A stretch of DNA of 64,000 nucleotides from Motacilla alba alba (Eukaryota > Chordata > Aves > Passeriformes > Motacillidae): NCBI RefSeq assembly GCF_015832195.1, contig NC_052017.1, positions 77,253,801-77,317,800 of the forward strand, in the 5' to 3' direction. A program made the position numbers and the translations under genes. Each line of letters starts with the position of its first letter. Positions within the stretch are counted from its first letter, which is position 1. The notes under the pieces were generated by a model, which saw only the letters and a program-made list of their open reading frames with translations, had not been told where the DNA came from and made no database searches. Positions 24,301-37,700 of the stretch are shown here, piece by piece.

Positions 24301-25514
24301 TTCTCAAAAAACAGTCTGGCATTTTGTGGGGTAAATTTCCCTGCAGTATGGCGTCATCCATGTCATGCTCCAGGCACAGTCTCTGAGCTAACCCACACTG
24401 TGCCACATCCTCAACCCATGTTTTTCAGCCGACCTTGTAAATACAGTTATCTAGAGGATGCCACTTCCTCCAGCTCATGAATAAACTTTCTGCATATAAA
24501 CATTCTGCATCCACCTGTTATGCCAACCAAGTCAAAAGATTTCTTTTCCCCCTTCTCTACTCCTAAGTGATTGGTTACACACAAGCAAACACTGTCTGAT
24601 GTTTTGATGTTTGCAGACTGCTTTCACTTGCAACTTTGAAAACTCCTTCTTATGTTACCCATACAAATATGTGGTGTCCATTCATGTGGAAGTAGAATAG
24701 GAAAGCAGTTGTAGCTGTGAGGCTCTTTGTGATGTAGTTAGAAATCCAGCTGCTTTCCTGCCTCCCTAACCCTTTTCCCATTGGTCATAATTCAAATTCC
24801 TTTTGGCTTCAATTTTCCACACTCAACCTCAGCCCAGAAGTGATTACACTGGATATCTGAGTAAAATCTGTTGAGCTATTTTTGAATGATTCAAGTGTGA
24901 AAAACTTCTGCCAAATGCTCTGACCATATATAAATAGAGGGAAAATTTAGAGCCTTTTTGTTTTTTAATAATTTGTAGAGGTCATTAAAGAAAATTCCAC
25001 AAGTCTTTTCAGAAGAGGAAGTTTAGAATGGGAAATTTTGTCACCTTGTGTGCAGCAGCAGCTTTGTAACTCAGCCTCATATCTCTTACTTTTCCCCAGT
25101 TCTACAGCCACACACTGACGTTTTACCCATAAGTGCATAGGGGCACAAAAGTAAAGGGCTTCATTCCATTTGTGCTGTCTGTGCTGAAGGCAGCATAATT
25201 TAGGTTTCCTCTCAGCTTGATGGAAGTTTACCATTGTGCTAAAAAGGGAAACCCAAAGCAACACACTGCTTTCTGTTCCAACTGAACTTTGTTCATCCAA
25301 ACAAAGTGTCTGAAGGGAAGACGGGGCAAGGACACTACCTGGAAAAGCCTCTCTCTCAAGGACTATCTAGAGCTGTACCTCTGGACATCAGGAAGAGATG
25401 CTTGATGGTTAAAGACAGCCAAAAACCATATATGTATCTTAAAAACAAGAAATGCCAAAAGGTCAACCCAAAGAACAAGCTAATCTGTCCCACTTTAACG
25501 GTTTCTGAGGGATA
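18301..25514. other. Gene-poor AT-rich DNA
   Basis: All frames are under about 95 codons and unrecognised. No CR1, LTR or SINE signature is clear. There are ordinary AT-rich stretches, for example 22980-23350, and an isolated GCGCATGC string near 20297. I see nothing to annotate as a gene. Confidence 0.6.
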
Positions 25515-25967
25515 ATTAAGCATGGATTTTCTAAGTGTAAATTAGTCCTGACCCACCTGATTGCCTGCTATGATCAGGATCTGTGTTTGTGGACAAAGGC
25601 AGAGCACTGCATGTCATTTATCTTGACTTCACCAAGGCTTTCAGCACAGTCTTGCCTAATATTCTTGTATCCAAGATAGAATGCTATGGTTTGGATGAAT
25701 GGGCAACTACCCATCTAAAAACTTATTCATGAGGCTCATAAGGGTAGGGGTTAGTGGAGCATACTTTATCTGGAAGCCAGTAAAAAATTGAGCACTCTGG
25801 ATCTTTCCTTATAAGCTGTCCTACTTCACAGCTTTATCCATGGCCTGATGGCACTTTCATCCAGCTGGGAAATAACACCAAATTTGAGGGCAATTTTTGG
25901 TACATTCAGGGTGTAGAATTTAAGGGTGTAATCCGTAGTTGGAAAGACAACCTGGTGCAAGGACAGG
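25515..25967 (+). mobile_element. CR1 LINE fragment, plus strand, left of an LTR insertion
   Basis: In shifting frames the plus strand reads as CR1 reverse transcriptase: an equivalent of GFSKCKSSLTHLIACYD, then VDKGRALHVIYLDFTKAF (about 25590-25645), matching the CR1 VDKGRAxDVIYLDFSKAFDTV block, then a decayed stretch ending near a TKFEG remnant of the DDTKLGG motif (about 25880). Several stops and frameshifts are present. The piece continues after the LTR at 26499. Confidence 0.75.
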
Positions 25968-26498
25968 TGTCGGGTCTCCTGCCCACCCAGGGACGCCAGA
26001 TGTGGGGTTTCTACCCTGGATTGGGGTGACTCCGAAGGATGGAAAAGTCTCTCCTCCAACCCGTGCCTTCAAAGAAAGACTCAGTAGTCTTCTGTTGTCT
26101 GTTCTTTAGGTTGTTTATTGTTGTTTATCTAAAAGATTCTTCTCCCTGAACTGCTGTGGCCCATTCAGCAGGTCAGACAAAGGCACACTGCCCTCCCAGG
26201 GGGCTGGTGCCATCTTTTATATCATATATTATGTACTACATGTTTATACCTTTTCCCCAATGCCTACTATCTATATTGAATGGTGACTTTCTACTCTAGA
26301 CCAATCTGTGAGTGCCAATATCACCAAAGACATGGAGGCTGGGAAGGAGAAAGAAGGAGGACAGGGCACACCCAAATCCCTCCATCTTAGATCTCCTTAC
26401 CCCCATGTACAAACCTGGACGCCTGCGTACAAGGCTTAAAACCCCCCTGTACAGCACTCAAAAATCCTTCCTTTCACTTCATGACTACTTCTACTACA
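25968..26498 (-). mobile_element. Solo LTR of an endogenous retrovirus, minus strand, inserted in CR1
   Basis: Read on the minus strand it starts TGTAGTAG (26498) and ends CCCGACA (25968), so it has TG...CA ends and a length of 531 bp. It contains a TATA-like GATATAAAAG (about 26214-26222) and an AATAAA signal at 26114-26119, roughly 100 bases downstream, as in a U3-R-U5 layout. No internal gag/pol/env sequence adjoins it, so it is a solo LTR left by recombination. Clear target-site duplications were not found. It looks passerine-specific, but the family name is not certain. Confidence 0.75.
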
Positions 26499-27325
26499 AT
26501 ACCTAAACTTGTGTGTGTAGCTTGTAATTCTTCATACAGAGTTAGTAATTTGCTCCATGGGCTAAGATTGAAACCCCACGTGTGTCTTTGGCTGCATGCC
26601 AGGGTCTCAGAGCCCCCTGCCAGTGGCTCTGGCCATCCAGGGCACCCAGAGGGATGTCCTGGATTCCAACAGACAGGGTGATGCCTGCCTGACTGGGAGC
26701 AGCTCTGCAAGAAGGGACCTGGGGCCTTGGCTGGCACAAGCCAGGTGAACAGCCAGCTGCACCCTCCACTGTGTCAATGGCCAGGACATTGAGAGGAGGG
26801 TTTCTCATTCTCTTCTCAGCATGTCTTAAAGCACATCTCAAATACTGCACCCACTTTTGGCTTCCCAATACAAAGAACAACATTAACAAACTGGAGCAAG
26901 TTCAGTAGAGGACACCAAGCTGCCCAGGGTCTTGCCTTATGGAGGAAACTGAGGGTCCAGGGCTTGTTCAGCCTGGAGAGAGATGGCTTTGAGGGGACCT
27001 AGCAGTAGCGTGCTTGTACCTGCAATGAGGGAATCAAGCAAATGGATCCAGTCTCTTCAAAGCAGAATGTGAGATGACATGTGCAATGAGCATAATATGA
27101 AACAAGAAATTTTCTGGATGGAAAATTGAAAAGGGACTGGAAAAAGGACTGGAAAAATGACCAATTTTTTTTTTTTTTTTTTAAACTCTGAAGACAGTCA
27201 AGCACTAAAACAGGTTGCCCAGTGTCTCTTGATCTGATCTCACAGATGACCCTGCTTGTAACAGAAGATGAAAATACAGATCTCCTGAGATCTTCCCAGC
27301 CTGAATTATCCTATGATCCTGGATT
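26499..27325 (+). mobile_element. CR1 LINE fragment, plus strand, right of the LTR
   Basis: The plus strand resumes CR1 ORF2: an equivalent of RPHLEYCVQFWAP is read as LRAHLKYCTHFWLPNT (about 26825-26875), followed by EQVQ. The GLFSLE-like region (about 26960-26985) and the 3' end with the CAGGTTGCCCAG block (27211-27222) come next. The tail reads like a mutated CCTATGATCCT version of the CR1 ATTCTATG terminus near 27310. With the piece at 25515-25967 it forms one 5'-truncated CR1 split by the LTR. Confidence 0.7.
27165..27182 (+). repeat. T18 homopolymer inside the CR1 remnant
   Basis: An uninterrupted run of 18 T lies at 27165-27182, within the CR1 3' region. Its mirror, an A-run on the minus strand, could be the tail of a small retroinsertion, but no body is recognisable. 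Confidence 0.7.
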
Positions 27326-30300
27326 ATATTAAAGACTAAATGTAGTCTGTTGCCTGATTATACAAATCTGTTCTGCACCCTGAGGGTACCAGTATGGTGG
27401 CCAATATTAGGAGACAGAGAATGAAACCACGAGACCACACTATCTGCAGAGTGACGTGTGCTCAGCACCTGTCTTTGCCTTTAGTCCCTCCTACAATCCC
27501 GCATGCAGGATTTGGAGCTTTTTTCAATTTTATGTCTGAAAATCATTACAGAAAATTATTTTGTAATCTGCCAATAAGCCCTGTTAATTCCATGTGTGAG
27601 AGCAAGGTCCAGATAGCTGGAACTTGGGGTATATATATTGATATTTGTTTCAAGAAGAGTAATTTAAGCCAGACTACTACTATTTCTAAATCATCTTCCC
27701 CTCAAGACCAGAAGGCCAAAAGCAGATTCAGTCAAATTCAGTGATACAGCTCTCCCTTTTTTCCCTAAAGTCAGCAAGTAACCATATTAGTCTAAGAATC
27801 AAAATGGGACTTCTAGGATACGAAACATTAACTATCATAAAACATGAGGGCCACTGTTATTCTTATTTGAATATAAAATTTTTTAATATGTGAGCAAATG
27901 ATCATTTTCCAGACTCATTCAGAAGTAATTTGGTTTTCCCATCCACTGCCATCTGGCACTGAATCAGACTCAATGTGCAGTAGTGGAAGTAAGGCTGATA
28001 GGTTTGAGTCATATTTCAGTCATGACAATAGATCAGCTTGTATTGGAGAAGCAGTGAACAGGGTTGCAAAGAAGGTCAATTCCCAGGCATATAAAGTGGA
28101 AATGGATAATGAAAGACTGTAATAATAAAAGGTTGTGAAAGAGTAAAAGGAAACCAAAGTTGCTGGATGAGTGAGTAAATGTCATATCAGAGACAGTTAG
28201 AACCTAATGTGGATGAATGTCTGGAAACAACAACGTTAAGGAAAAGCTATGATCAAAAGGTAGCAGGACAAGATCTTCCAAAAACTTGAGCCCCAAACTG
28301 GAGACTAAATAAGAATTTAGATGGCTAACCAGGAAGACTAAATAAGAATTTAGATGGCTAACCAGGAAGACTAAGCACTTAAGAATTTAGGAATAGTGTT
28401 GGATCAATGGTCTCATCTTCAAAATGAGGTCTGCAAAAAATTATTTCAGCAAGAGGTATATTTGCATGTAGAAGTAACAAAACACACTTAGCAGAAAGCT
28501 ATATGCAGCATGCAGTAAGTTTTGTTAGTCTCATACAGTCCGAAACATTATTGACTCATAGTGGTGGTATGTGATGTAATGATTATGAGGTATTAGTCTT
28601 ACCTACTTTTCCATAACCCAAGAACATCACAGCACAATTATTAGAGTGATAAAATCTCTGTAGCTGTGATAGCAATTTGTTTTCTCTTAGTTCTTTTTGA
28701 GTTATCCTGTATTTAAGCATAAGACTTTTAAAAATAAAAACAAGAAAAGCGAAAAAAAAAAAATTATCTGAATGCACCAGCAAGTGAAATATATGCTTTA
28801 TATTTGCATCTGACGAATTAAAACTCTTAAATGAACTTGCTTTGTCCTATAGGTCCTCCTCATTATCAGTAGAGCCATGGTGAACACAAACAGTGAACAC
28901 AAAGATACTACAAAATATTACAACTGATAGAACAAAACCATAACAAGATCACACTTTGGAGTGTGTTCTTGCCAGACCTGTTTAAATAGTTCTTGAAAAG
29001 GAATTTTGACTTGGAAAGTGGGACCTACATGCATGATTTGAAGTCTGAAAACCATGGCAGGAATGAGAAGAGTAGATTCAGTCTGTTTAGTGAATTTATG
29101 TCTACGAACTTATTCACTGTCATGTGATGTATAAATGAAGTCCAGTGTAACAGGACTTGTAAACAAAATTGCAAGAAGAGTAATTGGATATGTTTTGCTA
29201 AGTGTCAGAATACATACTGATCATTGTCTGATGTTGTTCCTGACTCTGGTTTTGTTATGTTTTCTTCAGTTTTATAGCACTGGAATGAGGCTGAGCTAGG
29301 AGCAGCTCAACAGAAAATCAGTTTCACCCGAAACCATCAAAAAAAGTCACTCAACTTGTCAATACATATGGTTTCAGGTACCCCGAGAGGGAAGAAGGGA
29401 ATGAATCCTGCAGAGCTCCTGGCCTTTACTGCTTAGCTTCATTTAAAGAATTTACTTATCACTCGTGTAAATGTGATATTAAAAGAAAACTGTTTCCTCC
29501 TGGGCATAAAGCCTTAAGGCATATTACTGGCAAGAAAAAACAAGATTTTTGAAAGGAAAATGGCAAGCATTTTGGAAAAAAAAAAAAAAGAAAGAAAGAC
29601 CTTGTGGACATTACTAGAAGGTATGAAACTCTATCTAGTTAATGTTAAGGCTAATAGAGTAGGTATTGAAAGACCCAGTGCATAAGTTATGGCTGATGAA
29701 CAGAATTCCTTGTACAAATTCTGTAAGAGGGAGGATGACAGTTCATGTCATCTGGATGGAGGCAGCATTCCCCAAAAGCTGAAGTACTTCTCCCTAAATT
29801 GCTTATGTCCCTTTGCTTTCCCTGCTTTTTTCTACATGGCAAAGTTGGTTTTGTCCCTAATACAGAAGGTTGAACTGCCTTGCTCACCAGGAAGGAAGAG
29901 TTGCTCACAGCTCTGACTGAGATGAGTGCCCTGGAGTACAGTCTGTGCAGAAAGTGGCTGCAGACGAGGATTTTGGCTTTCGGTTGCTCACAGGGTCTTC
30001 AGTTAAGTGATCTGCCAGTGAGACCCATGGTGAACCAATTGCATTAGCAAGGGATTGAGCTCATCCCTGTGCTCCTCACATACTTTTGCACTGATTTGTT
30101 TCCAGATGCAGAGACAGAAACACAGGGATGTACAAACAGGTAACTGTGGAGTGGTCTTAATGGTCTCTAAAGCCATTTTAGATGTGATGGAATACATATG
30201 TACATCCTTATTCACTTGTTGATTTACATGACCAGTGTCTTTAAGTAAAAACAAAAATAATGTAAACTTGACACCAAGTGGGTATGTAATTTTGAAGGCC

Positions 30301-33300
30301 ATCAAATGAAAAGATAATTTACATTGAATAAGTGTTTTCCTAGAAAATATGTTTACTTCTCTGGAAGTGTTGTGGGTGCCAAAAACTCAATTTTAAAAGA
30401 CAAATGACTCTGCAGGAAAGCGGAAGGACTGTGCAGGCCATGCACTTCCCTCAAGCTATTACAATGATTGACTCAAGCAGCTTGTTAGTTTAAGAGACTT
30501 CTAGCAGGAACTGGAGCATGCTGTATACTGTTTATGTTTCAAGAAAACACAGACTATGCTGATTTACAGCTCTCCAGGTTTCTCTTTTAAGCAAAAATAA
30601 AGACTACAGAAAAAGTCCATAGAAGGAAAAGAAAAAAAAATCAAAAAAACCAAAATAAATGAACCCCCACAAAACTCATAATTCTAGAGTTAGAGGACAT
30701 TATACTCAGGCAAGTAGCAGCATTCAGTTTCCTAGTTTCACCATCTGCTTTTCAACTTCACTCCCTACATGCAAAGCTAAAAGTTTTAGAAGGGCAGAGG
30801 GTCACCATTACTTCAAATAATTGGTATTTTAAATATGTCAGAAATACCATGAGTGCTGGCAGGAAGCCATTAGCCACAGACAAGGAAGCAAGATTTGTCT
30901 TCTCAGATTTATAATGAAAAGTCCATGCATTATACTAAATCCCTGCAAAGAAGAATCTTTAGCGATCAATTCAATTCCTCAGAGTTTCACATTTTCATCA
31001 GACAATTCCTCTGCCTTGGGCATTTTAAATAGCTGCTTGTGCAAGAGAATTTATAACGTAGAGGAACAGAGCTCACACTGCATGAACTCTCTGGTTTCAT
31101 GCTTTTGAGAACAAACATGAACTTAAATCCCTACTTTCAAATGGCATTTGCACTGGGTTTTCATTTTGTTTTGTTTTTTTCCTTAAATTCTGTTAATCTT
31201 GTCATTCTCTCAGTTAGTAGCACAAATTTTTTCTTTAGGTTCGTAAGCACAAAGGCTTCAATTTTGTCTGATGGTTAAGATATAATCTTAAAACCTTTAG
31301 CCATTGTATCACAGAGTCCAACAGCCTCTGAAATCAAATATGCCACACCAAGATACTAAAAGAGCTTAGAATTCAAAGGGAATTTAAGCTAAGCCTTTCA
31401 AAATGCAGTGCAGCCCGAGTGAGTCCAGTTAAGGAGAGACATGCATGAGCGACCCAACAGCAGATCTTGGTTAACAAATATATTTCTTCACATGGGCACA
31501 TCTGAATGGCACCTAGTATAACCTGACTGAAGGAGATAGGAACTCCTGCACCTATTGTCTGAAGTGAAAATTCTGCAAACATGAGTGACAGTCATACCTT
31601 CTCCACCAAGTCACATCTATTTTGCTTTACTCTGGGGAGAGCCCATCAAGTCCAGTTGAAGGGAGAGGGAGAATTTAACAGCAAGAACTTTTTAAAATTC
31701 AACACAACTTCTACAAGTCATTTTTAATTCAGTGCTTCTTTTATTAAAATGGTACTTATTAGGCAAAATTTCATTTACCTCATACAATTAATTTGAACTA
31801 ATAATGCTTAGACAGTTCTTAGAAATGTGATATTAGTGTTGGCAGAGTTTCCTCTATTGTCTGCCATGTTCTCTAAAATTATGCCAAGCCACAAGCTAGG
31901 TCATCACTGCTTATATAGAATCAAGTAAAGCTAGCTAGCAATAGTATGCTTTTGGCAGTTTTGGAGTTGCTATTTTAAAGCTCTTTTGCCTGGAGCTATC
32001 TAGTCTCAAGGGTTACAAAAGGAATCCTTGACTTTCCAATATAGCATCCCAGAAAAGGATGTATCCTGACTTTTCAGTAATTGAGAATAGCCATAGGATT
32101 AGACCACCATTTGATACCCTGTTTGGATAAGACCCTCAATTTAGATGTTATTCATATCAGATGTTTATTTTAAAGTGAGGCATATTTAGGGTTTTAGTAG
32201 CTCAAGCCAGATTCCACGTCAACTTTCTCCATGCTATACATAGCCACCATCTGGCACAACTGCAGCAGCACAACCCCCCGAGGTTCCAAAGGGCAGCTCT
32301 GTGTGACACCAGTAGAGCTTAGCACAGTTCCAAGCAGGTGCAAGTTCAACTGGAGCTGCAGCTCAGCCTCTGCAGGACTAACACTGGAGCAGATCACAGG
32401 TTTCCAGTACCTGACGTGTGACATTGAGGCTTGCATCAGATCAAGCTCAGATATTTGTTCTCTGTTCACCTGCATTTGTTCAAATTATGGACTGAAAAGC
32501 TTCAAACGAGCTGCCATCTGGTTTAAATGAGCCTGCTGGGCCTCTTTTCTAGCATCACAGTGCTGAGTCAGCTTACTCATGAGCGGGCGCTTGCCCATCA
32601 GACCTCTAGAGAAACAGTCTGACGTGTATGAGAACTGTGTTACAAGAATCCAGATAAGGAGAGCATATTTTAGGTAGATGAAAACATTTCATGGTGGGCA
32701 ACCTTGTCAGTATTAATTTTTTCATTGCTGACCTCTCTGACTGGTACAGATTGTTTTGGCTGAACCCTTTAGGTGAGGTTGTCAAAAGCTCAGACCTTCA
32801 TCTCTTAGTAAGACCACTCTTGAATAAATCCAGCTGCAGATCCAACATTAATTAGGGATACGAAATATTTTACACAACCATTAAAGATTAACTGTATATG
32901 CAAAATACACAGCAGTCTGCACAAATATGCTTGAACTATCATTATATTTCTTTGCAAAAGCCACAATGGACTGCCCTTAAAAACATATACATAAACTATT
33001 TCTATTTCTTACAGGGCAGCAACTTCCAGACAGACCCTACAGAAAAATGACTTAATTGGGCAATGAGGTAGTCAGCCCTCATGACCATATTTACCACATT
33101 TCCTTACTAGGTTTACAAGGATAACTAATTGGAAGCATCACATCCAAACATTTGGAAAGAGCTGAACATGACACCTGCTGTGCATAGTTTGTGGGCTGCA
33201 TACACAAACAGTGCAGAATTGCCCACTGGAGAAAATCAACATGTGGCTAATGAGAGACTCTGCCATTGCAAAGCAGCAAACCTTTTGGCATTTCATATAT

Positions 33301-33739
33301 ACCGACAAAAGTGAAGGTTAACAGTTTTGAAATTATTTATTTTATGCTAAGAGCCAAAACAGTAGCTTTCTTTTTGATTTGTGTTCTGCTTTGCATTGTG
33401 ACACAAAACTGAAACAAAGAAATTAGAGGGATAAACCTCTGTGATATCCTTAGAGAAATACTTGGAAGGGGCCGGGCTTCTGCCAGGGCAGAAAATGGTG
33501 TAACAATTCTGCAGCATTATACCAAAGGTATGGCCACACTAACAGTGAATACCTGAAAAAGAGTGTGGCAGTGCACTCATGTTCTGACACATTCCCAGAA
33601 TACTTTTTAATCATTTAGCAATTTGCAGTTTGTTGGCTTCCACCAGCAGATATTGCAGGCCTGGATGTGGTGACCTCTAATGGATACTCTTCTGGGAATG
33701 CTCGGCTGCTTTCTGAATGCATGCACACCACCAGTGTCC
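27326..33739. other. Gene-poor AT-rich DNA with one small tandem duplication
   Basis: No coding or RNA gene was recognised. A/purine-rich runs occur near 28745-28765 and 29575-29600. A slightly GC-richer patch (32200-32450) has open frames of under 100 codons on both strands with no known homology. Confidence 0.6.
28303..28368 (+). repeat. 33-bp direct tandem duplication
   Basis: The unit beginning GACTAAATAAGAATTTAGAT is repeated twice back to back with no differences. The third copy is interrupted after GACTAA and resumes as AAGAATTTAG about 17 bases on. Identity of the two full copies implies recent duplication. Confidence 0.9.
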
Positions 33740-34740
33740 ACAGCACCCCTTGGCAAGGGATTTCTTGCAACCATTTAGCTTTTCATTGGAAGAGGAGATA
33801 CTTCCTTTTCCTTTTATTTGAAGTCTCCTTACTTCTAATCTGGCATGCTGACCAATTCTTCTCTTGGGAGAACAGTCAAACAGCTAATATAACCCCACCA
33901 TCTCCAAGGCACTGGATTTTTAGGACTGAGTCTCTCATCAGTTATCCCTTTTCCAAACTGAAGAGTCCTGGTCTTAGTGGGAAGATCTTTCACATTTTGA
34001 TAGCTTTCACTAGACCTCTTCTAATTTTGTTTCATCCTTATTGAATTGAAGGTGCAGAACTGTATACTACATCTATAATGGGGGTGTGCCATGGAAGTAT
34101 TCAGAGGCACACTGATATCATCTGTCTTCTACATCTTTACTAGTAACTTTCAACACCATTCTTGCTTTCTGAATGCTACTGATGTATCCACACATGAATA
34201 AGTAAATTCTTACTTGTGAGTTACAATAGCTTGTTGAGAATATTTAATTGTGACCATGTATTTTCATGAACACCACTTAATATTGAACTAAAATTGAATT
34301 TCAACCCTCATTTGAAATTCCAGTCACTCCGTCCAATAAGGGCTACATGCAATTCATTCTTCTTATCCTCTAAAAACTGAAATAATTGGAGGATTTTCTC
34401 ACCTTGCTGCCTGTGCCCTTCCAATTTCTTTATGGCTGTGCTGAACAGCCTATCTCATCACATCAGCCTTACCACATTTCACCATAATGTGCTGCTGATG
34501 TCTCTCTCCATAACTAAAACCAACCTTTTGCTCCTGTCCTTGTATATTAACTATTTAATTATCTATGGAGTTATCGTCTCTTGTATGCAAAGGCTGCCTC
34601 CTTTCCTTAAGAGCTCTCTGGAAATCTAGGAAGACTAAATCAGACTGCACCTTCAAAAGTTACAAGAGATTTCTGAGACGTGACTTCCTTTACAAAAACA
34701 TTGATCCTCTGAAGTGTGTCATTTATTCACGTGTTGGTTA
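33740..34740 (-). mobile_element. Ancient CR1 LINE remnant (turtle/archosaur-type), minus strand
   Basis: The plus strand follows, at a distance, the complement of the old CR1 lineage common in turtles: blocks equivalent to CTTCCTTTTATTTG (33800), CTTTTCCAAACTGAAGAGTCC (about 33945), then ACTGTATACTACATCTATAA...TGTGCCATGG (34058-34095), and near the right end ACTTCCTTTACAAAAACATTG (34682-34702). Divergence is high and no frame survives. It predates the avian radiation, so it may be useful for alignment with other sauropsids. Confidence 0.6.
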
Positions 34741-37700
34741 TATAAAGTAGCTCTGCAGCTACAGCTGAAGAATTTCCTGAAACTCCCCTGGAATTTCTTT
34801 TTGTGAAAGCATCAAGGAAGTTTATCCAGATGATTTTAACCTGTTAGGAAGAATCTGCGTGCCAGCCCAAACATGAAGATATTTATAGGTTTCTTGCTGG
34901 AATCCTCTACAGATTGTATCAGGAAAATCAAACACTAGCATGCAAAGTCTTCTGCATTGTTCTTCATTAACTCAGAGCAGTAGTATAAGCAGGAGGGAAC
35001 AATTAAGAAAAAGCTGATGGAGAGGGGAAAAAAGACCCTCAGAGCCAATTTCAGGTTCAAGGGAGCCTGTCTTTATCTACAGCAGTGATTACAGACACAT
35101 ACGTAATGTAGATATGTATATTCCTCCAGAATCAGTGTTTTCTAAAAGAGTACATAAGTTGGAGATGATAACTCCTATATTATCTCACTTTCTCACTGTG
35201 AGAATAAAAATCATTTATGCTTGAGCCACATGGGTGCCCTGTGATGCCCCAAGAGGGGATGCAAGGCACCAGAAAGTAGTAACTGAATGATAAAGCAGAT
35301 GTGTTTCATCTCATATTACAAGTTTAATACTAGAAAACAAACTATTGAGGGTGTGTTTTCAGAGGTCACAAGATCCCACCACTTCTGATCAGGTGGTATT
35401 TCAGATGCTTCAGTACCCTGTGAATTGGGCTTTGTGAACATTTGCAAATATGCTAACCAAAGACTATAAGGTCTTTTCTGGGCACCCTGTTTTGAAAACA
35501 GAATTACTGTGTGTCTACACTTTTCTTAAAGCACAGTGATTTGGAGATTCTCCTTATTACATAAATATTTCAATTAGAGCATTGACTGTTGTCACTGACA
35601 ACAACTGGAAATACCACAACATAAAATGACACTTCATGTTATCTCAGACTCAGTGCAAACTCATAAGTGTGATTGAAAAGTTTGAAAAGAGAGCCATGCA
35701 TTTTGAAATTGGCATTAGTCAGAATACTGCTGCAAAAAATGCATGTCAGGTGACTCCAGTGCTGCAGGGGTAGTGGATCAATGGGGCATAACCACATTAA
35801 CTGTGGTGTGTAACTAATGCATAACTAACTTTCACCCTTCAGTAGGGATTACTGAATCCTACTGTGGGCAGTGGAAGCTTTAATATTGGTAAGGTCTTTG
35901 CTGTACTCCTCTGATACATTGGAACAATGAATATCTGCCATGGCTGTTCTGGGAATTAATAGGGTTAGGGCCAAACTGCCAAATATAAAAAAAAATTTGC
36001 AGGCAATCTAAATGTATCACCTCACTGTTATTGTTACCCACTGGCTTCTTAAGCTCCTGACTAAAACAAAGCTGTGAATATTCATCTTGCAAATTTAAGT
36101 GAAAATATGTGAAACAAGAAAAAATCCCTTTAATAGTGGTGATTTTCAGTGAAAATCTCAGAAACAAGAAGAAAAATAATTCTTTAATAGCAGTGATTTT
36201 CTAAAACAGGTTTAAAATCTTCCTGAAAAATCTGAAAGCATCTATAGGGTGAGTGCCAAAGAGAACTGGATGATACACACACACGGTTTACACTGCATGT
36301 GTGCAAAAGCTTCTCTTACTTTGTGTGTGGCCACAGTTCAGCTAATTCTGACAAAGCACCTTTTTGGATCAGCAAATGGGAAAAAAAATCCATCAAATTC
36401 TATTAAGTAAAAAGACATCTTCCTTCTCAGTGAGTCTCAGCCACAAAATGGTAGAGGCTGCAAGAGCATTTAGAAGATGTGTCGTTACATAATGGCCCCA
36501 CTCTTGTATTTCCCCTATGTCTGCTATGAGTTATTGTTTTTCCCATAAGCACTGATAAGTGTCCCCAGAAGACAGAGGAGGGTAGAGAAACACCAAAAGT
36601 GAGAGGTAGAGGCAGCAAGCTCAATAAAAAGCACAAGTGAACCCACACAAGGTGTGTTAAAAGGATGGGATGAAGGATTAAAAAACCAAAATGCAAAGTA
36701 GCCAGAGGAGGTGCTTAGCTGGGATCTCCAACAGTGCCCGTTGCTCCACAGAATGTGTGAGGAAGCAGTGGATTCTGCCAGGGTACTCTACTTGGAGACA
36801 CAACAGAAAAAGAGAGCAAAACCAGGATCTCTACAGTTGCTGAGGTGTCCCTTGTCATACTGGGTTGTTTTTTTTTTACTGCAGTGGGGGTCAGTTCAGT
36901 TTCGACAAGGAATAAGGATGAGTAAGGATGTCAGGTACCAAAATTGAGTGGGCAAGTGCAGCCAGAACCTCAGCAATAGGGTTTGGACTCAAAAGAAAGG
37001 GTACAGCCTGGGGCATTTGATACACTCAATATACTCCCCTTTCCCATGAGTTGGAAGAACAGCCATGGCCATCACTCTACAGCTAAGTTTTCAATTCCTC
37101 TGATCTGCAGGAAAACATACATCAAACTTAGGTCAATTTCTAACACTCCAAATCACAAATCCAATAATGAGAAAGCTTTGGATTATAACCTTGAAAAAAT
37201 GCAATGTATATTGCATTCACTATATAGTGAAGTTTCCAGTCACAGAAAAGAAAAGGAAACTGTTCTGAAAATTTGGTTGCAATACATTAAGAAATGCAGA
37301 GGGTATATAACTGGTGTGTAAGATGTGATATTTGTACCAGCTGTGAAGCTAACTGAAAGTTTCTGTGGCTGGGCACACAGTTAAAATTATTTAAATTAAA
37401 ATTCTTCCTTCAATGGTAGTTCTGTGTCTTTTAGGAAAGGTGACAGTTGTTTCATGACTATTTTTACAGCACATCTGGATATCTTGACCAAAAAATTGAA
37501 ATGATAGGTACTATTTCATTCCACTTCTTTGTTATTGAATGTGACTGAAACACCACGAGATAGAAATACTTTTTACTATACTAGAGAGCTTTCTATTTCT
37601 TATTTGAAAGTGGCAATACTACCACACTTTATTTTTAGAAATAAGACTGCATTTGTTTAAGATTTGTCTGTTTAGTCTTCCTTTTTCTGTCAACAGTTTT

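Noticed and set aside
25306..25515. Lys-rich 69-codon frame just left of the CR1
   Set aside because: It ends exactly where CR1 similarity begins, is low in complexity and has no homology; not annotated as a gene.
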